Assembly: GCA_038327385.1 (NCBI GenBank)
Contig: JBBQKY010000097.1
Span: 1 to 9,651, forward strand
Length of the DNA stretch: 9,651 bases
Direction of reading: 5' to 3'
Origin: JAWWPG01 sp038327385
Lineage (GTDB): Bacteria > Actinomycetota > Actinomycetes > Propionibacteriales > Nocardioidaceae
The translations under genes were made by a program, and so were the position numbers. Positions 1-8,820 of the stretch are shown here, piece after piece. Numbering within the stretch: position 1 is the first letter of the stretch; each line of letters begins with the position of its first letter. The notes beneath the pieces are model-generated. The model ran no database searches and had not been told where the DNA came from. It worked only from the letters and a program-made list of their open reading frames with translations.

Positions 1-3000
1 GAGCACGAGAACCTGCGCGTGGTGGGTTGGCGTGACGTACCCACCCGCCCGGAGACGATCGGCGCGAGCGCTCGCGAGTGCATGCCGAGCCTGACCCAGC
101 TCGTGGTCACGGCGGCCGGCGCACCCGTGTCGACCCTCGACCTCGACCGGATGGCCTTCTGCCTCCGCAAGCGGGTCGAGCACGAGACCGACGCGTACTT
201 CCCGTCGCTGTCAGCACGGACCCTCGTCTACAAGGGGATGCTCACGACCCATCAGCTCGACAGGTTCTACCCGGACCTGCAGGACGAGAGGTTCACCTCT
301 CCGATGGCGGTGGTGCACTCGCGGTTCAGCACGAACACGTTCCCCTCGTGGCCGCTGGCCCACCCCTACCGCCTGGTCGCCCACAACGGCGAGATCAACA
401 CGGTCCGCGGCAACCGGAACTGGATGCGCGCCCGGGAGGCACTCCTCGCCAGCGGCGTCCTGCCGGGCGACGTCGGACGCATCTTCCCGGTCTGCACACC
501 GGGCGCGTCGGACTCGGCCACCTTCGACGAGGTTCTCGAGCTCCTGCACCTCGGTGGACGGAGCCTGCCGCACGCGATGCTGATGATGATCCCGGAGGCG
601 TGGGAGAACAACAGCGAGATGAGTCCGCAGCGGCGCGCCTTCTACTCCTTCCACTCGACGCTGATGGAGCCCTGGGACGGACCCGCCTGCATGGTGTTCT
701 CCAACGGCCGGCAGATCGGAGCGGTCCTCGACCGCAACGGGCTGCGCCCGGCGCGCTACTGGGTCACCGACGACGGCCTTGTGGTCCTCGCGTCTGAGGT
801 GGGCGTGCTCGACCTGCCACCGGAGTCGATCGTGTCGAAGGGGCGGTTGCAGCCCGGCCGGATGTTCCTGGTCGACCTCGACGAGTCGCGCATCGTCGGA
901 GACGACGAGATCAAGGACAGCCTCGGGGCCGAGCAGCCGTACGACGAGTGGCTGCATGCGGGTCTGATCAACCTGGCGGACCTGCCGTCGCGCCAGCACG
1001 TGGTGCACACCGCGACGTCCGTCGCCCGCCGTCAGCAGATCTTCGGGTACACCGACGAGGAGCTGCGAGTGCTGCTCGCCCCGATGTCGCGCACCGGCCA
1101 GGAGGCAACCGGCTCGATGGGGACCGACACACCGATCGCCGTCCTCTCGTCGCGACCGAGACTGCTCTTCGACTACTTCACCCAGCTCTTCGCGCAGGTG
1201 ACGAACCCCCCGCTTGACGCCATCCGCGAGGAGCTCGTCACCTCGATCGCCGGCACCATCGGGCCGGAGGCGAACCTGCTGGCGCCGGGCCCGTCCTCGT
1301 GCCGGCAGGTCGTCCTGCCCTTCCCTGTCCTCGACAACGACGAGCTCGCGAAGATCGTGCACATCAACCGCGACGGCGACCTCCCGGGCTATGCGACGCA
1401 CGTGGTGCGGGGCCTGTACCGTGCAGCCGGCGCCGGCCGGGCGCTCGAGGCGCGGCTCGCCGAGCTCTGTGACGAGGCGGTCGACGCTATCGAGAATGGG
1501 GCGCGGGTCGTCGTACTCTCCGATCGCAACGCGACGGCCGAGCTGGCGCCGGTGCCGTCCCTGCTGATGACCGCGGCCGTCCACCATCACCTCGTGCGCA
1601 AGCAGCTGCGCAGCCGGGTGGGCCTCGTGGTGGAGGCGGGCGACGTGCGTGAGGTGCACCACGTGGCGCTGCTGATGGGCTACGGCGCAGCAGCGGTCAA
1701 CCCCTACCTCGCGATGGAGTCTGTGGAGGATCTGGCTCGCCGCGGGGTGCAGGTCAGTGGCGTGTCACCGGAGCAGGCTGTGGCGAACCTGGTCAACGCG
1801 CTCGGCAAGGGCGTGCTCAAGGTGATGAGCAAGATCGGGGTCTCGACGATCGCCTCGTACACGGGGGCGCAGATCTTCGAGGCGGTCGGGCTGGGTCCCG
1901 AGCTCGTCGAGCGCTACTTCACGGGTACGTCGTCGCCCCTCGGCGGCGTCGGGATCGACGTCCTCGCGGAGGAGGTCGCGAGCAGGCACCGGCGCGCCTA
2001 CTCCTCGGAGGCGACGGCGTCGCCCCGACGCGTCCTGGCGGTAGGCGGGGAGTACCAGTGGCGGCGTGACGGCGAACCGCACCTGTTCGACCCCGAAAGC
2101 GTGTTCCGGCTGCAGCACGCCACGCGCAGCGGGCGGTTCGACATCTTCCGCCAGTACACGGCGCGAGTCGACGAGCAGTCGCGACGGCTGATGACGCTGC
2201 GGGGGCTGATGTCCTTCAAGGCGCCGCTGGGAGCGGTTCCGCTCGAGGAGGTCGAGCCCGTCTCGGCGATCGTCAAGCGGTTCTCGACCGGCGCGATGTC
2301 GTACGGCTCGATCAGCCAGGAGGCCCACGAGACGCTGGCCGTCGCCATGAACCAACTCGGCGCCCGGTCCAACACCGGCGAAGGCGGGGAGGATGCCGAC
2401 CGGCTCCACGATCCCGAGCGTCGCAGCGCCATCAAGCAGGTGGCATCGGGGCGCTTCGGGGTGACCAGCGACTACCTCACGAGCGCGGACGACATCCAGA
2501 TCAAGATGGCCCAGGGCGCCAAGCCGGGGGAGGGTGGCCAGCTCCCCGGAGCGAAGGTGTACCCCTGGATCGCCCGCACCCGCGGCTCGACGCCGGGTGT
2601 GGGCCTGATCTCCCCACCGCCGCACCACGACATCTACTCGATCGAGGACCTCGCGCAGCTGATCCACGACCTCAAGAACGCCAACCCGGCTGCCCGGATC
2701 CACGTCAAGCTCGTTGCCGAGACGGGCGTCGGCACGGTTGCCGCGGGGGTGTCGAAGGCGCACGCCGACGTCGTCTTGATCTCGGGCCACGACGGCGGCA
2801 CGGGGGCGGCGCCACTGACCTCGCTGAAGCATGCCGGCGGTCCGTGGGAGATCGGCCTTGCCGAGACCCAGCAGACGCTGCTGAGGAACGGCTTGCGGGA
2901 CCGGATCGTCGTCCAGTGCGACGGGCAGCTCAAGACAGGACGCGATGTCGTTGTCGCGGCACTGCTCGGCGCCGAGGAGTTCGGCTTCGCCACGGCGCCG

Positions 3001-4174
3001 CTGGTGGTCGCCGGCTGCATCCTGATGCGGGTGTGCCATCTTGACACCTGCCCGGTGGGCATCGCCACCCAGAACCCAGAGCTCCGGGCGCGCTATGCGG
3101 GCAAGGCCGAGCACGTCGTACGGTTCTTCGAGTACATCGCGCAGGAGGTGCGCGAGCTGCTCGCCGCTCTCGGCTTCCGCTCCCTGGAGGAGGCGGTGGG
3201 TCACGCCGAGATGCTGGACGTCCGCACGGCCACCGAGCACTGGAAGGCGGCAGGGCTCGACCTCACCCCCCTGCTGCACGTGCCGCCGCTGCCGGCGGAC
3301 GCGGCACGGCACCGCACGCGTGACCAGGACCACGGTCTCGTCCGGGCACTGGACAACGAGCTGATCGCGAGCTGTCGACCGGCACTCGAGTCGGGGGAGC
3401 CGGTCCGGCTGAGCCTTCCGGTCCGCAACGTCAACCGCACCGTTGGCACGATGCTGGGTCACCACGTCACCCGATCCCGCCCCGAGGGCCTGCCGGACGG
3501 CACCATCGACATCACACTGACCGGCTCGGCGGGGCAGTCGCTCGGGGCGTTCCTGCCGCGCGGGATCACGCTGCGCCTCCATGGCGACGCGAACGACTAC
3601 GTCGCGAAGGGCCTCTCCGGCGGCCGGGTCGTGGTTCGCCCCGATCCCCGAGCCAGGTTCGTCGCGGAGGCCGAGGTGATCGCCGGCAACGTGATCGGCT
3701 ACGGCGCCACCTCGGGCTCGGTGTACGTGCGCGGCCGCGTCGGTGAGCGCTTCGCGGTCCGCAACTCCGGCGCCACCTTCGTCGTCGAGGGGGTCGGGGA
3801 CCACGCCCTCGAGTACATGACGGGCGGCGAGGTCGTCGTACTCGGGGCCGCCGGACGCAACGTGGCTGCCGGGATGAGCGGGGGAGCCGCCTACGTCCTC
3901 GACCTGGACGAGCGGCGGGTCAACCCGGGGATGGTCGACCTCCAGCCGCTCTCCGAGGCGGCGGCGGCGCGGGTGCGGGAGATCGTCACCGAGCACGGCG
4001 CTCAGACCGGCTCGACCGTGGCACAGCGGCTGCTCGAGGACTGGGCGGCTACCCGGCACCGCTTCACCGAGATCGTCCCCCGTGACTACCGACGGGTGCT
4101 CGACGCGAAGCGCGACGCCGAGGAGAAGGGTCTCGCGGACGACCAGGTCCTGATGGCGATGATGGGAGCCGGTC

Positions 4175-4182
<8 letters not shown>
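1..4182 (+). CDS. gltB: Glutamate synthase large (alpha) subunit, 5'-truncated by the window edge
   Basis: With the small subunit it converts glutamine plus 2-oxoglutarate to two glutamates (GOGAT) in the cytoplasm. The frame is open from base 1 and 1393 residues are visible. The family is usually about 1500 long, so roughly 120 N-terminal residues, including the catalytic Cys, are missing. In window numbering, the class II amidotransferase domain shows HSRFSTNTFP at 106-115 followed by HNGEINTVRGN. A central domain follows (about 330-640). The FMN/synthase domain has GEGGEDAD at 793-800, KPGEGGQLPGAKV at 841-853 and SGHDGGTGA at 928-936. The 3Fe-4S ligands are Cys1006, Cys1012 and Cys1017 (CX5CX4C). 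The C-terminal GXGXG beta-helix domain covers about 1105-1340, and VPRDY is at 1359-1363. The visible part is intact, with no frameshift. The stop overlaps the gltD start by 8 bases. A GTG at 19 lies inside the domain and is not the real start. Confidence 0.97.
4164..4168 (+). promoter_or_regulatory. Ribosome binding site of gltD
   Basis: GGGAG lies 6 bases before the ATG at 4175, inside the last codons of gltB. It supports this ATG as the start and reinitiation by ribosomes finishing gltB. Confidence 0.7.
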
Positions 4183-5641
<1,459 letters not shown>

Positions 5642-5676
5642 GCCGTGCTGATGCCGTGAGTCCGGGTGCGGGCGGC

Positions 5677-5682
5677 TACGCT
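5677..5682 (+). promoter_or_regulatory. Candidate -10 element of a leaderless pyk promoter
   Basis: TACGCT fits the actinobacterial -10 pattern TANNNT and ends 7 bases before the GTG at 5690, so transcription would begin at or beside the start codon. There is no Shine-Dalgarno sequence before that GTG. No good -35 hexamer is visible 16-19 bases upstream, which is common in actinomycete promoters but lowers certainty. The site lies in the 48-base gap after gltD, so pyk could also be read through from gltBD. Confidence 0.45.
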
Positions 5683-5689
5683 CGACCGA

Positions 5690-7144
5690 GTGCGAAGAGC
5701 GAAGATCGTGTGCACGATGGGGCCCGCGACCTCGACGCCGGAGCGGATCCGGGAGCTCGTCGCCGTCGGGATGAACGTAGCGCGGCTGAACCTCAGCCAC
5801 GGCAGCTACGAGGACCACGAAGCCGTCTACAAGATGATCCGCGAGGCGTCCGACGAGTCCGGTGCAGCGGTCGGCGTTCTCGTCGACCTGCAAGGGCCGA
5901 AGATCAGGCTCGCCAGGTTCACTGACGGCCCTGTCGTCGTGTCCGCCGGCGCGACGTTCACGATCACCACCCGTTCGGTGCCCGGCACGAGCGAGCTGTG
6001 CGGTACGACGTACCTCGGGCTGCCCGGCGACGTGACGGTTGGCGACTCGATCCTCATCGACGACGGGCGGGTCGTGCTGCAGGCCGTCGAGGTCACCGAG
6101 ACCGACGTCATCACCCAGGTTGTCGTCGGAGGCCCGCTGAGCAACAACAAGGGCATCAACCTCCCCGGTGTGTCGGTGAGCGTCCCGGCGCTGGGGGCCA
6201 AGGACACCGCTGACCTGAGGTGGGCGCTGCACCTGGGGGCCGACCTGATCGCCCTCTCCTTCGTCCGGTCCGCATCCGATGTCGACCCCCTCCGCAAGGT
6301 GATGGACGAGGAGCGTCGGTGGCTGCCCGTCATCGCGAAGATCGAGAAGCCCGAGGCGATCGAGCACATCGACGAGATCGTCGATGCCTTCGACGCAGTC
6401 ATGGTGGCACGCGGAGACCTCGGGGTGGAGATGCCCCTGGAGGACGTCCCGGTGCTGCAGAAGCAGGTGACCGAGACGGCCCGGCGCAACGCCAAGCCCG
6501 TCGTCGTCGCGACCCAGATGCTCGAGTCGATGATCTCGGCGCCCAGACCGACCCGCGCGGAGGCGTCCGACGTGGCCAATGCCGTGCTCGACGGCGCCGA
6601 TGCGGTCATGCTCTCAGGGGAGACCAGCGTCGGCGCGTTCCCCGTCGAGGCGGTGCGGACGATGGCTCGGATCATCGAGTCGACCGAGGACCACGGCCTG
6701 GCCAGGATGACGGCGATCAACTGGCAGCCGGTGTCCCGCGGCGGTGTTATCGCGAAGGCTGCCGCCGAGGTTGCCGAGCGCGTCGGAGCGAAGTACCTTG
6801 TCGCGTTCACCCAGTCCGGTGACACCGCGAGGCGGCTGGTGCGCTACCGGTCCCAGGTCCCGGTGCTGGCGTTCACCCCGGAGCAGGCGGTGCGGTCTCA
6901 GCTGGCGCTGTCGTGGGGGGTCGAGACGTTCCTCGTGGAGAGCGTGCAGCACACCGACGAGATGGTCATGCAGGTCGACAAGGCGCTGCTGGAGATCGGC
7001 CGGTGCGTCGATGGCGACCTCGTCGTCATCGTCGCGGGCAGTCCACCGGGAATACCCGGTTCCACCAACGCGCTGCGGATCCACCGGATGGGTGACGCCA
7101 TCAACGGTGTCGTCCCGGCGTACCAGCCGTTGGCGCGGGCCTGA
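5690..7144 (+). CDS. pyk: Pyruvate kinase
   Basis: It transfers phosphate from phosphoenolpyruvate to ADP, giving pyruvate and ATP, as the last step of glycolysis in the cytoplasm. With the GTG at 5690 the product has 484 residues and begins MRRAKIVCTMGPAT, the usual N-terminus of actinobacterial enzymes. A GTG at 5666 would add 8 residues (MRAATLDR) that fit no family feature. Landmarks are MNVARLNLSHG at 28-38 and a B-domain at about 70-165. The catalytic Lys is K217 in AKIEKPEA, and the Mg/substrate loop MVARGDLGVEMP is at 238-249. VATQMLESMI is at 273-282 and GADAVMLSGET at 302-312. The C-terminal allosteric domain ends with a Gly/Pro-rich loop and ALRIHRMGD (about 446-469). The gene is intact. 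It follows gltD by 48 bases and is followed after one base by the TTG of the lipoprotein gene. Confidence 0.95.
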   Translation: MRRAKIVCTMGPATSTPERIRELVAVGMNVARLNLSHGSYEDHEAVYKMIREASDESGAAVGVLVDLQGPKIRLARFTDGPVVVSAGATFTITTRSVPGTSELCGTTYLGLPGDVTVGDSILIDDGRVVLQAVEVTETDVITQVVVGGPLSNNKGINLPGVSVSVPALGAKDTADLRWALHLGADLIALSFVRSASDVDPLRKVMDEERRWLPVIAKIEKPEAIEHIDEIVDAFDAVMVARGDLGVEMPLEDVPVLQKQVTETARRNAKPVVVATQMLESMISAPRPTRAEASDVANAVLDGADAVMLSGETSVGAFPVEAVRTMARIIESTEDHGLARMTAINWQPVSRGGVIAKAAAEVAERVGAKYLVAFTQSGDTARRLVRYRSQVPVLAFTPEQAVRSQLALSWGVETFLVESVQHTDEMVMQVDKALLEIGRCVDGDLVVIVAGSPPGIPGSTNALRIHRMGDAINGVVPAYQPLARA

Positions 7145-7145
7145 G

Positions 7146-7244
7146 TTGTCTCGTCGGCCGGCGGACCCGGCGGGTCGTGGCCACCGCCTCAGGCGCGGCG
7201 GAGCCGTCCTGACAGGACTGCTGGTGCTGACCGTTGCGGGCTGT
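7146..7244 (+). other. Lipoprotein signal peptide (type II) with lipobox
   Basis: Residues 1-33 of the family 3 hydrolase. Several Arg (residues 11, 14, 16, 17) precede a hydrophobic stretch GAVLTGLLVLTVAG and the lipobox Cys at 7242-7244. The LRRGG pair before the core leaves Tat export possible, but the full Tat consensus is not present, so Sec is equally likely. Cleavage before Cys33 and lipidation are inferred from the motif. Confidence 0.8.
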
Positions 7245-8417
7245 GCCGGTACGACGTCAGCCGCCCACCGGGGCCGCGCGCCGTCGCCCAGCGGTCCCAG
7301 CGGCACGCCGCCTGCGCCTAGACCTGCGCCGGAATCGGTGCCGGTATCTGCGCCGTCCGTGACACCGGCTCGAGCCGATGGCGCCGACCCGATCTGGGAG
7401 CGGGTCCACCGCATGGCCCTTCCGGACAAGGTGCGACAGCTGATGGTGCCCTCCTTCTCCGGCACCAGCGTGCCGACCGGGTTGATCGACGGGCTGCATC
7501 CGGGCGGGCTGATCTACTTCGACGACAACCTGACGTCCCAGACCCAGGCGCAGGCGTTGACGGCCGGGATCCAACAGGAGGCCCGACGTGTCACCTATCC
7601 GCTGCTGGTGATGACCGACCAGGAGGGCGGTCCCGTCACGCGCATCCCCGGCGCCGGCGCTGTCCCGGCCGGGACTCAGTTCGGCGGCAACGCGGCCGAG
7701 GCGAGGAATACGGCGCGGACGACGGGCCTGCTGCTGAGGCGGCTGGGCATCAACACCGACCTGGCGCCCGACGCAGACGTCAACACCGCCGGGTCGGGCG
7801 GCGTGATCGGCGATCGGTCGTTCGGGTCGACACCGGACGTCGTCTCGAGGCTCGTCACGGCACAGATGTGTGGCTACCACTCGGCGGGCGTCGCCACGAC
7901 CGTCAAACACTTTCCCGGCCACGGTTCCACGAGCACGGACAGCCACCTGCGTACGGCGGTCGTCGAGGAGTCCCCCGCCACCTGGACCCGGACCGACCTG
8001 CCGCCGTTCGCAGCCGCAGTTCGCGCCAACGTGGACATGATCATGGTGGGACATCTGGCATTCCCGGCTCTGGACCCCAGTGGCCGGCCAGCGACGATCT
8101 CGTCCGTGCTGAACCGGGACTTGCTGCGCGGCAGGCTCGGCTACGACGGCGTCGTGATCACCGACGCGCTGAACATGGGCGGCGTCACGTCCTGGGGCTC
8201 GCCCGCCCAGGTCGCCGTACAGGCCATCCAGGCGGGCAGCGACATGCTCCTGTTGCCGCCGCAGCCGTCGGTGGCTGTCCAGGCGGTCATCGCGGCGGTG
8301 GCCGACCACCGCATCAGCACTGCTCGGCTGGACCTGCATGTGTACCGGGTGCTGAAGCTCAAGCAGTCCCTCGGTCTGCTCGGCCGGCCACCATCGCTCA
8401 CGCAGTGTCGTCCGTGA
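7146..8417 (+). CDS. Glycoside hydrolase family 3 lipoprotein, NagZ/LpqI-like beta-N-acetylhexosaminidase
   Basis: A predicted membrane-anchored exported enzyme that would remove N-acetylglucosamine from muropeptides or related wall glycans. Numbered from the TTG at 7146 (423 residues), it has a basic n-region, a hydrophobic core at about 20-31 and the lipobox VAGC with Cys33. A Pro/Ser/Ala-rich tether (about 40-82) is followed by one TIM-barrel domain. DQEGG is at 158-162. KHFPGHG at 254-260 leads to DSH at 265-267, the Asp-His dyad used as acid/base in NagZ enzymes. VITDALNM at 337-344 carries the probable nucleophile Asp340. The protein ends soon after the barrel, so the second domain of larger beta-glucosidases is absent, as in NagZ. 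The start is uncertain: TTG 7146 gives a compact signal peptide directly after the pyk stop, but GTG 7107 or 7092 inside pyk are possible. No clear ribosome binding site is seen. Activity could also be on other beta-hexosaminides. Confidence 0.88.
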   Translation: MSRRPADPAGRGHRLRRGGAVLTGLLVLTVAGCAGTTSAAHRGRAPSPSGPSGTPPAPRPAPESVPVSAPSVTPARADGADPIWERVHRMALPDKVRQLMVPSFSGTSVPTGLIDGLHPGGLIYFDDNLTSQTQAQALTAGIQQEARRVTYPLLVMTDQEGGPVTRIPGAGAVPAGTQFGGNAAEARNTARTTGLLLRRLGINTDLAPDADVNTAGSGGVIGDRSFGSTPDVVSRLVTAQMCGYHSAGVATTVKHFPGHGSTSTDSHLRTAVVEESPATWTRTDLPPFAAAVRANVDMIMVGHLAFPALDPSGRPATISSVLNRDLLRGRLGYDGVVITDALNMGGVTSWGSPAQVAVQAIQAGSDMLLLPPQPSVAVQAVIAAVADHRISTARLDLHVYRVLKLKQSLGLLGRPPSLTQCRP

Positions 8418-8441
8418 CGCGAATCCGACCGACCGCGTCGC
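8414..8441 (+). terminator. Possible terminator hairpin at the end of the hydrolase gene
   Basis: GACGCG (8416-8421) pairs with CGCGTC (8434-8439). A G-T wobble (8415/8440) and a G-C pair (8414/8441) extend it to an 8-pair stem with a 12-base loop. It includes the TGA stop codon at 8415-8417. There is no T-run after it, so it would be a weak or U-tract-less terminator. It sits in the 81-base gap between two convergent genes, where termination is expected. Confidence 0.35.
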
Positions 8442-8498
8442 AATGTCAGCTGCGGCCGAGTTGGCTGGTCTTAGCCTGTGCGCCTCGAAACCGCGGTG

Positions 8499-8744
8499 TT
8501 ACCCAGCCGGCGAGTTAGAAGCGGCGTCGTCGGAGGGGTGCGCCTCCTCGGTCTCGACCCGCATCGCCTTCATCGCGACGGTGACGACGGCCCCTGTCGC
8601 GCCGAAGGCGATCAGCACGATGCCCAGCACCCACCAGGGGTTGCGCGGTGCGCTGCCGTACTTGACGCTGAGGATGCAGGCGAACCCCGCGATCAGGTCG
8701 ACCAGCACGAGACCGGCAATGAACCAGAGCCTGTACGCCCGCAT
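8499..8744 (-). CDS. Small two-helix membrane protein of unknown function
   Basis: An 81-residue protein that I do not recognise as a named family. It has two predicted membrane helices: about residues 7-26 (from WFIAGLVLVDLIAG to ILSV) and about 38-58 (WWVLGIVLIAFGATGAVVTVA). They are joined by a short loop with Lys, Arg and Pro, and followed by a hydrophilic acidic tail (VETEEAHPSDDAASNSPAG). The ATG is well supported by GGAGG five bases upstream. The length, coherent hydrophobic profile and ribosome binding site make it a real gene. It converges on the hydrolase gene with 81 bases between the stops, and lies 72 bases downstream of the RCC1-repeat gene on the same strand, so it may share that transcript or have its own promoter. 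No function can be inferred. Confidence 0.8.
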   Translation of the reverse strand: MRAYRLWFIAGLVLVDLIAGFACILSVKYGSAPRNPWWVLGIVLIAFGATGAVVTVAMKAMRVETEEAHPSDDAASNSPAG

Positions 8745-8749
8745 GTCGA

Positions 8750-8754
8750 CCTCC
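8750..8754 (-). promoter_or_regulatory. Ribosome binding site of the small membrane protein gene
   Basis: On the minus strand this reads GGAGG, five bases before the ATG ending at 8744. It is a near-consensus Shine-Dalgarno sequence and fixes the start. Confidence 0.8.
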
Positions 8755-8765
8755 GTCTCTGCTAC

Positions 8766-8820
8766 CTGACCTCTTCGTCACGTGTACCCGCTGGAGAGCG
8801 AAGCATTCGTGCGAGGTCAG
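8766..8820. repeat. 8-bp inverted repeat flanking the gap after the RCC1 gene
   Basis: CTGACCTC at 8766-8773 and GAGGTCAG at 8813-8820 are perfect inverse copies 39 bases apart. The right arm contains the stop codon of the RCC1-repeat gene. Short self-complementary pieces lie between them (for example CGCT-CTCC-AGCG on the minus strand). It could be a branched terminator, a regulator site before the small membrane gene, or chance. Confidence 0.3.

Noticed and set aside
19..21. GTG as start of gltB
   Set aside because: The frame is open upstream to base 1, and the protein would lack the start of its amidotransferase domain; the true start is outside the window.
5642..5676. Terminator between gltD and pyk
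   Set aside because: I could find no stem of useful length or T-run in the gap, so read-through from gltBD into pyk remains possible.
6744..7145. N-terminal extension of the hydrolase frame far back into pyk
   Set aside because: The translated part is Arg/Ser-rich shadow of pyk, and the signal peptide and lipobox require a start close to 7146.
7257..8339. Minus-strand open frame of about 360 codons opposite the hydrolase gene
   Set aside because: It lies wholly opposite a gene with intact catalytic motifs and its product is Arg-rich without domains.
8443..8769. Plus-strand open frame of 108 codons over the small membrane gene
   Set aside because: The minus-strand frame has a GGAGG site and two helices; this plus-strand frame has neither a ribosome site nor a coherent composition.
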